Shown here: positions 1-12,312 of the stretch, piece after piece
How positions within the stretch are numbered: position 1 is the stretch's first letter
Layout of the letters: every line of letters begins with the position of its first letter
Origin: Colias croceus
Taxonomy: Eukaryota; Arthropoda; Insecta; Lepidoptera; Pieridae
Direction: 5' to 3'
DNA length: 64,000 bases
NCBI RefSeq assembly: GCF_905220415.1
Contig: NC_059547.1
Coordinates: 1,004,501-1,068,500 of the forward strand
Notes under the pieces: generated by a model
Told to the model about the DNA's origin: nothing
The model's database searches: none
The model's input: the letters and a program-made list of their open reading frames with translations, nothing else
Program-made: the position numbers and the translations under genes

Positions 1-2413
1 TAAGATAACGTTTATTATTTTGTGACGATAATAAATAGGCTTTAGATATTGTTAATATTTAGTTAGACAAACAAATCTGCGTGTGAATGTTTTGGTTCTC
101 AGTGGTCCACGGTTTGGCTCGACGCTTGGCTCGCAACATATTTATATAAGAACATATTTATATAAGCATTAGGAACTAGGATGCCAACAGGACAAATGGT
201 ATAACAATTGAACTTAATTACTCATGTAATTAATTTGCTTGTATTGTCCAATGTTGGTGACATCGGTAACACGTGTCATTATAACTGTATTGAAGATATG
301 TATCTTCTAGTAATTATGCTGATGCGTTGGTCTGGCTAACCGAGCTGTGATAAATAATTAGCTGATTATTGTCTTGAGTGATTAGGTCAGGTGATTAGGT
401 ACTTAACACTGTGTTGTTTCTAAGTGTTTATTGCAAAATGCTGTCGGTAAAAATTGCCTACTGTTTAATGTCTCTTATTTTTATGAGTCTTGATTTTTTT
501 GTGAAACGTGTTTAAGTGGCAAAGATATTTTATTCATTAAAATTGTTAAAATTTTTATAAAAGTCTCTAATCTCTATCATACGGTTAATATAACTTCTCA
601 TTAACACGTCATCACCATTAAAGATAATACGAGAACATTAATTATCAAAATATATTTTTTAACAATAAACTAATCCGCCTTCTAATTGTTAACTACACAA
701 AAATTTAAATCGGTCTAATCGGAGGGCACCAGCTCTTAAATAAAAACGAAATAAAGAAATTCCTCGGGCCACAAGCAAAAAAAAATACACTAAAATTCAG
801 AACCTCTTTTTTTGAAATCGGTTGATAAGAGACAATCACATTTCGCAATATATTGTATCCAATACATACCTAATGTATAATATTAAATCGTTGACCTAAC
901 CCCTAACCCATAAACTTCTATTTAGCAGACTTGAGTTATCCCGGAGCACGCTCGTAAGATGGCGGCAGGCCAACGCCAGTGTTTGAACTTCAATAAATAT
1001 ACAATCTTAGATGACATGGCCGTATTAGATACCTACGTCCTACATGCAGTTCGATATATTGTTTTCATAATTTTATTTACAATAGCTGCCTCCCGCGGTT
1101 TTAAACAGGTTTAAATCTCGTGAAAATGCAAGGAGCTTTCCGCTGTATTCAATATTCTAAGGAATGTTTTTCAATTTAGTTGAAACATTTTTAGTTACGA
1201 TTTCATTGCATGTTTCAGTGATGGTTCGCTCATATTAGTCGCGTAGCGTAGTAGCGGCACCCTTCTTTGGTCAATTGACTAGATACAACACTACAATTAG
1301 TATTTTAATTCAAATCAGTAGCATCAAATGTTAGCTCTCATAACAAACAATCACACAAACTCTCCAGTTTTATAATATAGAGTGTAGATACTTGTCATCT
1401 ATATCTATACAGAGAGTTACTTGAACACTTTAAAACAAAAGTGAGTACTTTAGATCCAGATTGCATTTATATGGCGCCTATCTCAACATAAAATGCCTGT
1501 GACAAGGGTTTTGTTTTTCCCTTAGGATCTGTAATAAAACGCGATATTTTGTGATAGCGGATCAAATATTAAAACTCCTGTTTTATACGAGGTGTCATCA
1601 TTCAGTTTTGTACGCTTTTACTTCACTTATTATCTGTTTCAGTGGTGTATTTCAAATTGTAGTAGATTGCTTTAAACAAATTACATTAGTCACGTTATTG
1701 TGTTCAATTATATTGAGAGATAGAGCATTTTTATGTGACTTGGTATACCTTATAATTGAATGAGTACAAAGTCCATAAAATGGTAAACTTTTTCTAGCCA
1801 AAGATGTTCTTTGACTGCAGTACATTAAAGATCAGCGGTGCCTATTCTTAAAAAATACAAAATAAGATTTAAATAAGTCTTCTATAATAATTGATGTATC
1901 TTTTACCGCTCTCCCCAACAAGCAAAACAAAGGCAAAAGTCTTAACCATTACGTATTCCGTTGCAAAGCGTTGAAGTGCTAGTAATTAGATGAACTTCTA
2001 GAAGATACTGAGTGCGCAGGATCGCTTGCCATCCACAAATCTAATTCTACCGCAAACTGTTTCAAAAGGACTCAATTACAAGCAAATAAAGCTCATAATA
2101 ATCGTGAACTGGGGTCTAGATAATGTTGTCAAAGAATCTCAAGTTAAGAGTGGTTTCAGTTCGGAAATCAGATGAGTAGGAACGCACGTAAATTAGTTTG
2201 TGAGATTGGCCATCTCAAGTGGATATATGGCGCCTGTCCAGTAAAGTTGGGGAAGTTTTCATGGGACGGTATATAAATTGCTTTAGCAATATAAAGTTGA
2301 AAGTTTAAAGTCGATCGTAGATTTTATTGGCGAAGTGTTTTGAGGATTGAATATTGGATTTGAATTCATAATTTGTCGTTTGTATAATGTTGGAGTACGC
2401 AGAGAATGTGTTT
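1..2413. other. AT-rich stretch without recognisable gene
   Basis: No splice-consistent coding, no clear repeat end. The frame at 1551-1763 has hydrophobic AT-codon composition and no motif. Genes reaching in from the left cannot be excluded. Confidence 0.5.
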
Positions 2414-2680
2414 TAAATAAATATTTATAAATATTTCAGGACAATTTTCACACACGGCACGACCTGATCCCATACTAAGCTTTCGCTTGTGTTATGGAAA
2501 CCAGATGGCTGATAAGCATACATATATAATTTTAAATAAATACTTATATAGATAATTAACACCCAGACACAGAGCAAACATCTGTGTTCATCACACAAAT
2601 ATTTGCCCCTGGTGGGAATCGAACCCACGACCTCTGGCTTGGAAGGTAGGGCCACTACCAACCAAGCCAACCGGCCAGTC
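2414..2680 (-). mobile_element. tRNA-derived SINE A, copy 1
   Basis: On the minus strand: A box in TGGCTTGGTTGGTAGTGGC, B box GGTTCGATTCC, a tRNA-unrelated body (TGTCTGGGTGTTAATTATC) and an AT-rich ATTTATAAATATTTA tail. The head is tRNA-like but it is not a tRNA gene. Confidence 0.9.
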
Positions 2681-2835
2681 GTTATAGAGTTGTTGTTATA
2701 AAGAACTTGGGTCTGAGACATATTCCGAAAGTAAAATTTACAATACATATGTTGAACAAGAAACACTAATACTGATACAATTTATTGTTGACCGAGAATC
2801 TGACTATTTCCAAATAATGGTCATATTATTAAACT

Positions 2836-3036
2836 ATGTCGTCAAAATATACGCAGGAATTTATGTCACAAGCAATTTGTGAACATTTCCAAGAAATTTC
2901 GTCAGACAAATCACGGCAAAGATCTTGCCTTAAATATAAAAGATACATTCGTAATAATTTATCATTAGTAAAAGGTCCATTAGAAATAGAACAATATTTA
3001 TGGCTAGGAATTGTCCAGCGTTGTTCCAAGCCTTGA
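2836..3036 (+). CDS. unrecognised 66-codon open frame
   Basis: An ATG frame downstream of a SINE encodes a Lys/Arg/Ser-rich, soluble-looking product (MSSKYTQEFMSQAICEHF at the start, WLGIVQRCSKP at the end), with AATAAA 17 bp past the stop. I recognise no domain. It could be a small gene, a processed fragment of one, or chance; the sequence is less AT-biased than its flanks, which is mild support. The opposite strand is also open, which weakens the case. Confidence 0.2.
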   Translation: MSSKYTQEFMSQAICEHFQEISSDKSRQRSCLKYKRYIRNNLSLVKGPLEIEQYLWLGIVQRCSKP

Positions 3037-3039
3037 TTT

Positions 3040-3700
3040 CTCTGACTTCTGTAAATAAAGTATCTCAAATGATACATTGATATTGGCCAGTTGCCATAAC
3101 ATTCTTGTAGTGTCTTTTAACCAACTTCAAAAAGATAGTTTATGAATGAAATATAGCAAAGGTCGTTCATATCAAATGACCTTTGGAATTGTTCTTTGTA
3201 AATGGACGTCGCGTGAATGTAACAAAAGCTACATTTGAGCTTTTGGACACATATTTTGATGGAAGTTATCGCATATTGGCGAACATGATATAGAACTACT
3301 AGCTGTCCCGCCAATCGTTATTTTGTTACTCTTATTGCTTAGGGGTATGAAAAATAGATGATATCCGTTTCCTGATCTACCCAATAGGCACACAAAATTT
3401 CATAAGAATCGTCAAATCGTTTCGAAGGAGTTTAACATGAGTTTAATTAACTTCAACAAACACCGCGATACTAAAAGTGTATAATATGTATATTAAAGAC
3501 GTTAAGTGTTTAAAATTCTCATAAATTATTCTGAACATGAAACAAATTAATAGGTAGATAAATTATTACGAAATAATATACGAACTAAGGTATATTGGAA
3601 ATGATACCTAAATTGTATATCTATTACAGTTACAACTACAATACATGTCGAATTCTGGGAATATCAATACGAATGATATATTCAGAATATATCAAACACT
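3040..3700. other. unassigned AT-rich stretch
   Basis: Contains only an old CTAG-type repeat trace near 3300-3440 (CTAGCTGTCCCGCCAATCGT). A related trace occurs at 43136-43270. Confidence 0.4.
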
Positions 3701-4035
3701 GGATTATAATCACTGCTCCGTCTGACGAAGGTGCCTGTCTAAATGAAGAGAGGAAGCGGGAAGGGTGTCAAAGATTTTTTCATGCTCACCACTTAGATCT
3801 TTGGCGTACGAGTACAGTGCGTTTTTCTCGTAACTTTATACCTCGCACTACCAAATTAAGCGTTCCTTCCGACATTTCCCAATGGCCACAACTTGAGTGT
3901 CTTCAAGTCCATCCATCCATCTAAAAATTCGGCAACGCAACTGCAGTCGCCCCTGTAGTTGAATATGGGAGGTGGACTCGCTTACGATCAGGCGCTCCAC
4001 AATCCCGTTTGCCCACTCTAATATAAAAAAAAAGA
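3700..4035 (+). mobile_element. LINE 3' end with poly(A)
   Basis: The frame to TAA at 3924 contains TVRFSRNFIPRTTKL, like the RSFIPRT C-terminal motif of lepidopteran LINE ORF2, then a 3'UTR with CGATCAGGCGCTCCACAATC, a common LINE tail sequence, and an A run at 4024. Confidence 0.65.
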
Positions 4036-4382
4036 TTCCTTGTTAGAGTACTGGTTGAATATAGTCTGTGGTACATAATTTAGTAAAAGTGCTGCTTTCT
4101 TCTCTTATTCTTTAATTTTATTTCAAACATACATTAATTAATCTAAATGTAAATTTGTGGCCTTATACGAAATACACTCAGGGGCATCATTTCGAGCTAA
4201 CACTATATCTTCTGAAATATCAATTAAAAAAGTTCAATTGTTAAGTTTTCTGTATGTTAGTATGCAATATAATACTTATAAGAAGTATTAGAAGAAATAA
4301 AACGGACTGATGAAATCGTCAAAGTTATTGAACTAAAGGAAACAGACAAATTTGTTCATTACATGCATTGTTTTATTTTTTA

Positions 4383-4758
4383 CTAGCGGTCCGCCCCGGC
4401 TTTGCCCGTGGTATATATTTACGTTTTCTCTCCATAAGAACCATCCTCGTACTTCAAGGAATATAATAAAAAAATAATTATGGAAATCGGTCCACCCGTT
4501 CACGCGTGAGGCCGTGACCAAGGAAAACGGGTTTCATTTTTATATATATAGACTAGCTTACCACCCGCGGCTTCGCCCGCTTTGTCTAAAACCTAATAAA
4601 TTATATACTAAAACCTTCCTCTTGAATCACTCTATCTATTAAAAAAACCGCATCAACATCCGTTGCGTAGTTTTAAAGATTTAAGCATACAAAGGGACAT
4701 AGGGACAGAGAAAGCGACTTTGTTTTATACTATGTACTTAGTGATATATTATATAGAT
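4383..4758 (-). mobile_element. two adjacent reversed Helitrons
   Basis: The first begins CTAGCGGTCCGCCCCGGCTT and ends TATATAGA. The second starts CTAGCTTACCACCCGCGGCT about 4553 and ends near 4758. The two belong to different 3' end groups. Confidence 0.75.
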
Positions 4759-5884
4759 TAACCGGCTACTTAATTCGTGGCCACCCTATGATAATATAGT
4801 TTAATAATAGTGATAAAATAGACGCCAGCGTTAAATCAGTACACCATTTTGAGAATTTGCAATGACTGTATATCAAAATAACTAATTTGTCATAACTCTA
4901 TCGATAAGGCCTCTTCAAAATTATCACTGATTCATGTGTGAATCATTGATTTTTTCAGTCGTATTATGTATGTCGGAGTGGCTTTGTACTGATACTAAAA
5001 TAAGAAGGTTACTTCTTGTGAAAAATTTCTCGTATTTCTAAAATCCAGGTTAGGAATACGAGAAATTTTGGGTTAAAAGGAACATAAGTTTTGATTATCT
5101 TTTGGGAATATTATATAGGTCTTCATACGAACCGAGGCAATTGAAAAATAAAGCTTTTGTATATATCTTCTATCTATCTTATTCTGTAATATCTTTTAGA
5201 AACGTTATTGAACAAACTTACTGTCTTACCTCAAAAATACTTTAGACAGGGTTTAACTTTAACCGCGGGTTCTCTTTAAACTGGTTTTGTCGTTTTTCAT
5301 ATAGACATTAGACAACTATAGTGACAGATCCCTGGTTTAAAGTTTGACTGTGTTTAAATTTTTTGTGGTAAGACCAAATATGTTTTAGACAAATAATGGA
5401 TGCGGCATACATCATACCTGTTCGTCTATTCATTTTAATTTCACGTAATGGTCAATAGCTACTTATGTTTTCAACTAATAAATGTACATGCATGGCTTTC
5501 GACAGTCTCAATACACAGTGATTTACACAGGGTCAGTAACTGACTACAAATTCGAGGCAAATCAGTGCTGACCCGAAAAAAAACCCTGTGTACAGTGCGA
5601 CACAAAAGAGATGACAAAAAATGAGGGCGCCACCGTCGCTCATATAGCAACACTGATACTGCGACGCAAGCAATCTTGATACTATAGAATAAAAATCAAA
5701 AAAATAAAAAGTAATAAATACCGCGATTTAAAGTTGTTCCATTCATCATCGTGTAAATTTAAGCCAAAAATACATTAGTATTTTAAATGACCTACCTAGG
5801 TCAAATTTTACTTAAATGTATTTGGAATTAGTTTATAGAAATCGGTCAAGCCATTTAGACAGCAGAGGCGCACATAGAATCAAA

Positions 5885-5985
5885 CATACGAACATACAAA
5901 CATACATACATACAGCTCAAACCTAAGGCTCAAACACATTACGCTCCTTCTGGGTCCGTCAGGTAAAAAAAACAAGGTGATTTGA
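5885..5985. repeat. CATA microsatellite and LINE-like tail inside the 5.5-6.9 kb element
   Basis: ACATACAAACATACATACAT followed by CTCCTTCTGGGTCCGTCAGG and an A run resembles the 3' end of a lepidopteran retroelement inserted in the older transposon. Confidence 0.4.
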
Positions 5986-5989
5986 AAAC

Positions 5990-6600
5990 TACATATTTTT
6001 ATTTATTTTTTTTAGATATTCTCCTTCATTTTTACTCCCTTGCTCCACTATCCTGCGTACTGTGCTTTCAGAAACCCCTATAACAAACGAATTAAGATGA
6101 ATAAAATCAAATAGTACATTTAACATATTTATTTAGTAGCTTAAAACTATTTTTTTTTATGTCGGAGGCCAAGACTCACTCTCTTTGGATCCCTGCGTCC
6201 ACTCTAGTAAGTAGCAAGTAAGGATTCATAGATAGCTGTATGAAAATAGTTATCACTATACTATTTAAGGCTGGTTTGATTGGATATAACTTCTTGACTC
6301 AAATTGTGCTGGTCGCACTATAAAAACTAGTTTTTGTTTACATACAAATAACCTCAAATTAAATTTCAAAAACGTAATAATCGCCATAGATACGTACATT
6401 AAACACTCGTCACTAATGGAATATTCTATTTTACGTAGTACTGAGCAAAAATAAATGGAATCTCACCGGTATAATCTGCTGTACGTCTGTAAACGTTTTC
6501 CAAATATTTTTCTCGTTTTTCAGCTTGAAATTATGAGAAACACCGAATGAAAACTTTATATATGGCATCACGGACACCGCTACGTTTAACCTTTTTCATG
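5990..6600 (-). pseudogene. transposase N-terminal fragment, intron-split, broken
   Basis: On the minus strand, a stretch ending at 6467 reads EKYLENVYRRTADYTG up to a GTGAGA donor, and the sequence from 6077 down, after a TATAG acceptor, continues GVSESTVRRIVEQGSKNEGE. The two join in frame across an intron of about 390 bp. The second part is a helix-turn-helix of the type seen at the N-terminus of insect DDE transposases. An in-frame TAA about 40 codons before the join and the lack of a DDE domain show it is dead. Confidence 0.6.
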
Positions 6601-6889
6601 ATTTCTCCTTTTTTGAGTAAATTTCTTGTTTAAAATAACAATTTTATCTCAACTTCACCAAATAAACAACAAATTTTTATTCAACTTGACAGGTGCATTG
6701 ATAATTCAGGGTTGCCAGATAATGAAAAAAAAATTAGTTCCAAATTAATTAATTTCATCTCTTTTATGTCGCACTGTAAACAGATTTGAAGTCAGTACAG
6801 AGGCTATGTAAACAGTTAAAGTCAGTCGCGGCGCCGAATTTCGGCGCCACGACTGACTTGTCTACTGACCCTGTGTAAATCAGCACTTA

Positions 6890-7560
6890 AGTCAAAAGTC
6901 AGTAATTGATGAGACCCTTAGAACTGGAGCCTGGAGGAATATCATTTCATTATCCAATTTAAAAAATTATCCAAAAATGAATGAAACTTAGTATGTGTAA
7001 CTATGAAGAAAATTATGTGTTTGAGTTAGAATAAGGACATCTTGTATTTAAAAACACTCTTTAATACTCTATAACTCATAAAATTATTGTTATTTAATAA
7101 GTATACAAATTTTGAATAAGATATCTCCCTTTAAAGTGAGTCATCAGTCAATCCAGTCAAGGAGTCGGTTACAAACACGTAACTTTATATATTTTATATG
7201 CTGAATATGAAGCTAAAAAAAGCATGATAATAAATATTATTTTTGGTCAGTAGCGACATCAAACACAAACAAATATGTGAGCTAAATATTTCTTTATTTT
7301 AATGGGAAATAGTCCAACTATAATAGAAACACGTAAATTCATGCCATTATCTATTTGAAATTAATTAAATTAGCTGAGTCTGTATTTAGCACATTGATAA
7401 TACTAAGTTTATGTATATTTAATGAATATGTTATTGTGGAGAGGGACTTGGATTTAATTGGAACAGTTTTGATAAAATAGTGCGAATAATTTCATTTAGA
7501 TCTGAAATGTTATGTGAAATATAGATATTTGTATTTATTTGTTGCATTTTTATTATTAAA
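6890..7560. other. unassigned AT-rich stretch
   Basis: I see no coding signature, repeat end or hairpin here. The same holds for 7711-8250 and 8640-9000. Confidence 0.4.
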
Positions 7561-7570
7561 AAAAAACGAC

Positions 7571-7710
7571 GTGTGGCACTCGGGGACTGCCGCGGTAAAG
7601 CTATTGCATGCTATGCCTTCAAGCCACACCTCCGCCCGTCGGAGTGGGGAGCGTGAGGTTTTTTCCTTACTGAATTTCTCGATTCGGTCCCCGCGCTATG
7701 CAATAGCTTA
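7571..7710 (+). repeat. GC-rich dispersed repeat family B, copy 1
   Basis: Starts GTGTGGCACTCGGGGACTGC after an A run and ends GCAATAGCTTA. AAGCTATTGCAT near the start pairs with ATGCAATAGCTT at the end. This copy lacks the CAAGGCCCGCGATAGAAG block present in the other two. The open frame here is an artefact. Confidence 0.85.
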
Positions 7711-8254
7711 AAAATATATTTTTGCGATCAATTTTCAAGCTAGTTTATTAAATCTACGTCCATATTAGTCGAGACACATTTATTTAAGTGAGTTTTGTTG
7801 TAACATTTTTGGATCTAATTAATTTAAACTTAAAATGTGACTGAACAAATTATTATCAGCATTTTATGTCCATTCGACCTCAAGTCCCTCAAAAAAAAAA
7901 TGTCTTTTTCCTTTGCTTTGTAGTTATTTAACGTTATACAGTTAAATTAGTAGTAAAAGTATTATTTCTGTGTTTTATGTGCTAATTATTGTTATGTGAA
8001 ATATTCAAAGTGAGGTTAATTCTTGTGTTTAAATTAATTAATTATTTGTTGTTCTTGTGTTATGTATTAAACTATTAAGATGGTATAGCTAAATGATGTC
8101 AGGATAAAATATAATGTGTAAAATGTAATCTTTATGAAGTACTTAGTCCATCGTACATATTGTAATTCAGTATCTCTAAAATGTTTCTTATGACGAAATA
8201 ACGGATAAACTGTTTTCATATATAATATTAAGTATTATATAAAGCTGAAAATTT

Positions 8255-8640
8255 ACTTACTTATTTCCTGTGTCCCTTAGATTGGACAGAGGGCATTTTT
8301 CGCTAGCTTCCCTTTTTAATGTCGCTCTAAAGTTTCTCAATTTTATTGGTCTCCATGACTGCCACCGTTCCAACAAATATTTAGGTACCCCGTCATTAAA
8401 GCGGCTTGACGGAACACAATAAGATTTTAGGCGGTAAGAATCCGACATGAGTCATGACCCACGGCTCCTTCCGCGAGGGCCGTGGGTCTTGCAAGAGTTC
8501 CCCATAAAAAAAGGTGTCTGTAGGTGGTTACGTTTGCGCTTTCCTTGGGTACCTATAGGCTAAAGCTTAAAGATAAATAGATAAATAATGCCTCTCTCCT
8601 TTACCCACAAGGGGACACAGGACTTCAGTTTGTTTTTTTT
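8255..8640. repeat. dispersed repeat with a GC hairpin
   Basis: GACCCACGGC at 8455 pairs with GCCGTGGGTC at 8479. The outer part (CCTTTACCCACAAGGGGACA at about 8600) resembles the complement of the SINE-like element near 35.0 kb. The minus-strand frame at 8257-8448 has no recognisable domain. Confidence 0.45.
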
Positions 8641-9010
8641 AACTCGATACGGGTAAATTGTATCTGATTTTGGCGCGAACTTTTATCTGTTATTATATTT
8701 TCGTAGGATGTACAAAAAGGATTAACAGATAAGAAGATAAAATAACGTTTGAATTGATATATAAAAGGATTTAAAAGGACGATAAGTATAGTAGTAATAT
8801 GTATAAGTGCATGAACAAGTTATAATATCCAATTTAAAGTCATATTTCTATCACTGATCAAACCGGAATTAAAAAAATAAGAAAGTTGCATAAAATAAAA
8901 GTAATTTAAATTTCAATTGGTTTAACATGTAAGTAACAAATTTACTATAAAATAATTTATGTAGGTGTATAATTTATAGGACCAAATTGTGAAAATATAT
9001 AAAAAAAGAC

Positions 9011-9170
9011 GTGTGGCACTCGGGGACTGCCGCGGAAGCTATTGCATAGCATGCCTTCAAGCCACACCTCCGAGCCCGTCGGAGTGGGGAGCGTGAGGTT
9101 TTTTCGTTACGGAATTTCTCGATTCGGTCCCCGCGCTCAAGGCCCGCGATAGAAGCTATGCAATAGCTTA
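9011..9170 (+). repeat. GC-rich dispersed repeat family B, copy 2
   Basis: Same start after AAAAAAAGAC, then GCCTTCAAGCCACACCTCC, TGGGGAGCGTGAGG and TCGGTCCCCGCGCTCAAGGC, ending AAGCTATGCAATAGCTTA. Same orientation as the other copies. Confidence 0.85.
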
Positions 9171-9349
9171 ATAATATTGACGTAAAGCAGTTTCTACAAA
9201 GAACAGAAGAGACAGCAAGAAACTCTGTGGTTGTTGTTTTAAAATAATTTCAAATTCACATTTTAATTTTCATAAACATGTCGTCATAATCAATGATGAT
9301 GCCAAAGAATCTTCATTCTTCATGTCTATCAATAATCAATTCAAAATAA

Positions 9350-9779
9350 GGGTCTCGGCACACATATGGGATCGGAAAGGGATCGTAACCGTATCGCCTC
9401 GAGCCGTTCAGAATGGTTTGTATTAAACTCCCTACTGCAACGCACACTAATCGGAATAGTAACGTAATCGCCTCCCCTCGGGACAGGCTCCGAACTTGCA
9501 ATTCAAGCGCTAACGGCTCATCGTCCCCGCGCTTACGTCTCTCCGTCCCCGCGCTTACGTCTCTCCGTCCACGCGCTTACGTGTCTGCCTGCTAAGACTT
9601 GCCGTACTTACCGTTTTTAGGCGTAACGCCGGTGTCGCCTAGCCGTAGCCGAGTTGACGTACAGGCGCTGCTGATACGCTTTCGTCACGTGCATACGGTA
9701 GGTTGACGCCTGGTTGACAGCGAGGCGAAAGGCGTTACGGTTACGATCCCTTTCCGATCCCATATGTGTGCTGAGACCT
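9350..9779. mobile_element. 430 bp Harbinger-like element, CGTTACG-rich
   Basis: About 43 bp inverted ends (from GGGTCTCGGCACACATATGG, the partner end nearly identical) are flanked by TAA on each side. The interior is full of CGTAACG/CGTTACG-like words and holds three tandem copies of a 21 bp unit (CGCGCTTACGTCTCTCCGTC) at about 9526-9590. It has no coding capacity. Confidence 0.88.
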
Positions 9780-9898
9780 TAATATGGAACTGAAATTCAA
9801 AGCATGTGCGATGAAACAAATGATTCTAATTTCCACGATAAAAGTTCTAAGTACAAATTCTGCGTTAAACAATTTTATTATACAAATTATAGGTACTA

Positions 9899-10070
9899 AT
9901 AAAAAAAGAGCATGTATGCCGAGCTCACGTGTGAAATTTCTTTGGCAAGATTCAAGATACCAAAATCGTCGCCTTAATCCATGACATGACGATATTGCCA
10001 TGACGCGATCTTGAAATTTTACTCACAACGTGCCATATAAGAAGTTTCACTTCAAAAAAATGTTCCAAAA
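9899..10070 (+). repeat. dispersed repeat family A, copy 1
   Basis: Shares GCAAGATTCAAGATACCAAA, ATCGTCGCCTTA, CCATGAC and AAGAAGTTTCACTTC with copies at 25981-26150 and 52578-52675. Each copy starts with an A run and ends with the complement of the GAAGTGAAACTTCTT word near its start. Confidence 0.7.
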
Positions 10071-11837
10071 TCGTTGATATGAACCTTATATGAACACACA
10101 CTGTGAACACACAATTTGTCTTATAAAGTCATAGTCCTAACGGGAGCAAGGAAATCAAGCGCGGTTGTAAAAAACGTGATTCATTCATTATCTTGATTAA
10201 CACGAAAAATAAAAAATAGTACTACTTAGTCATAGGCAGATTTTTCTTGTGTAGTCTCTAATTTCAAATTGTTATAGCTGATGCGTGAGCTTTTCTTGCT
10301 TAAAATCTATATAATTTATTAAAATAAGGCTAAATAATCTATTTAAAAAGTTTTAATACATTTAATAAAATAAATAAAAGTCACAAATACCTACCTTAAT
10401 GCTTCACAAAACTATTATCACATCTATATAAACTAGGATTATTATTATTATTTCCTTAAAAATTTAGTTTAAAGTCGCGTAAAGTCTAACACAAATAACA
10501 CTACCATTTATCACGCAATAATTCCCGGTCTTTCAAAGTATTGTTATAATCCAGTGTTATAATCCAGACGATGCATGACTGAGTAAATAATAATTATTAT
10601 TGTTCTTTTCCTTCTGTTGAATTTGATTGTTTATCCTCTACAAATTCATAGACGCTCTGTGGTCGTGTGATTTGGTCGGGTTTTTGAACTAATTTCATAT
10701 TTGCGTAAAAAATCCAAAACTATTATAAAAACAGTAACGTATTAATAAGATAATAAAAACTTAATTAAACAAAAATAAAAATTTAATTACTAGAAGCGGT
10801 CAAAAATATGAATAAAAACTCCTGGTGAAATAAAAAGAAACAAATTCAGATTCCCGCGCTTTTATGTAGTGCTGGCGGTAAATAAAAAGAAAATTCGAAA
10901 ATAGAAGTCGGTGTTCGAAAAAAAGTAATTACATTTACATTCGAATTATGGATAGTGTTATGTTTTCTGTGCGATTTTTTGAATTAAATGTTTAATTATT
11001 AAATCATAATATGTAAATGTTGTGTTTATTTTAGTGAGCATAGTGAGAGCCTTTTTACAATGGTGTTACAGCTTATAGTGTTAAAAGTGTTTCTTTGAAT
11101 AATTAGCTCTTGCAATTATCAGGTAGGTAAATGTGATTTCTTTTATTTCATAATATTCTGTGTTATTATTAACTACGTATTTTGGTTGATTTTTACAAAT
11201 ATTATAGATTTTTTAACCTTGTTGAGTTTCTTCAATTTTTTTCATAAATTTTATAAAAAAGGATATTGATGTATAGCTACGATTTTAAAGACGGGTTTAG
11301 GGCTATATTATGATTAATATATTTATTATGTATCTATTTATTGAATTTAGGTCAAGTAAAATGAGTCATTCACTAATTTTGTCCTTGAGACCTGATAGCG
11401 ATTAGGACATAGGCACAGAATATATAATAGTACTATAACATAGGTTTAAAGACCGAATATGACATGGCCTATTGAAATAAAGAACTAGCCGTGTAACCTG
11501 GATACGCGTACACTAATAATAATTGGTAGTACCAAATCGAAAACTTTCGTGGTCAAAACACTGACTTGATTTATAGTGAAAAAATGCTGTTTCATAATTT
11601 AATTTGTGAAGTTAATTTTTGCGTATTTCTAACTATCAGGTTAGTGTTTATCGTTTTAGTATGTTACCTACATGATTATGTACTATGAAGGATCTTTATA
11701 GAAGTATATTTCTGTTATCATTTATCATATTATACTGTTTATAATGGAATGTAGATATGTAATTATTTCGGAATATTTTTATTAGTTTATTGAAAAAATT
11801 GAAAATAATGGTGTGTTTATAAAATTATTATAAAGTA
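10071..11837. other. region upstream of the sulfotransferase
   Basis: No recognisable gene. CAGGTAGGTAAA at about 11119-11130 could be a leader-exon donor, but nothing else supports it. Confidence 0.35.
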
Positions 11838-11965
11838 TGTTTATTTATTTTTATTTATAACACTTTACTTTGCTAGTTAATAATACAAATTACTTAAAAC
11901 TAAAACTTATAGCTAAACTAGCACAGAGGGCGGCCTTATCACTAAAGAGTGATCTCTTCCAGATA
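11838..11965 (-). mobile_element. CR1/Zenon-like LINE 3' end
   Basis: On the minus strand CTGGAAGAGATCACTCTTTA and GATAAGGCCGCCCTCTGTGC, then an AT-rich tail AAATAAAAATAAATA. This is a very widespread lepidopteran LINE tail. Ends about 270 bp before sulfotransferase exon 1. Confidence 0.7.
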
Positions 11966-12149
11966 GTTTTTTTATTTGTTATGTGTAGAAATAAAAATTT
12001 TTTTCCTACAAAGAAGAATTTGTCCTAAATATTATCATTATTAGTCACAAGTTATATAATTGATAAAAACAGTGGTTATTACAATACACATTACAGTTCA
12101 AAATAATACCGATTTTACTATCGGTAACCGATTTATCTAAGTAGATCCG

Positions 12150-12230
12150 TATCGATTCCAGATAAGATTGCCGCGGCCGTGGAGTTCAGTGTTACCAGTG
12201 CTTGGTGTTCAGTGAGGTTTGGACGTCGAA
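12150..12230 (+). promoter_or_regulatory. candidate sulfotransferase 5'UTR and initiator
   Basis: A short GC-richer stretch just before the start codon contains two TTCAGTG words (from 12185 and 12208) that fit the arthropod initiator TCAGT. No TATA box sits at the expected distance. Transcription may start here, giving a 20-45 nt leader; a further upstream leader exon cannot be excluded. Confidence 0.35.
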
Positions 12231-12312
12231 ATGGCACCGTTGTTGGAATTGCCCTATGATATACGTAATGTTACGCCCGAGGAGGATAAAATTATAAAGA
12301 AGTGCTTGATTG
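12231..12312 (+). CDS. sulfotransferase exon 1 (codons 1-27)
   Basis: Starts at ATG in context GAAATGG and encodes an acidic N-terminus beginning MAPLLELPYD. The donor follows ATTG (GGTTCG context, weak). It leaves one base of the split Gly28 codon, which joins perfectly to exon 2. The 12.2 kb intron after it is the longest in the window. Confidence 0.85.

Larger units (their letters stand above)
5519..6882. mobile_element. 1.36 kb DNA transposon with decayed transposase
   Basis: Both ends carry TGATTTACACAGGGTCAGTA as an inverted repeat. Similarity continues imperfectly inward for about 100 bp to a shared word reading ACAGTGCGACA then AAAAGAGATG. The right end also has a palindrome (AGTCAGTCG...CGACTGACT) around GGCGCCGAAATTCGGCGCC-like sequence. 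The minus strand of the interior holds a decayed helix-turn-helix coding fragment. The target duplication is unclear. Confidence 0.75.

Noticed and set aside
894..910. Telomere-like CCTAACCCCTAACCC
   Set aside because: Only two units, not the insect TTAGG period, no array.
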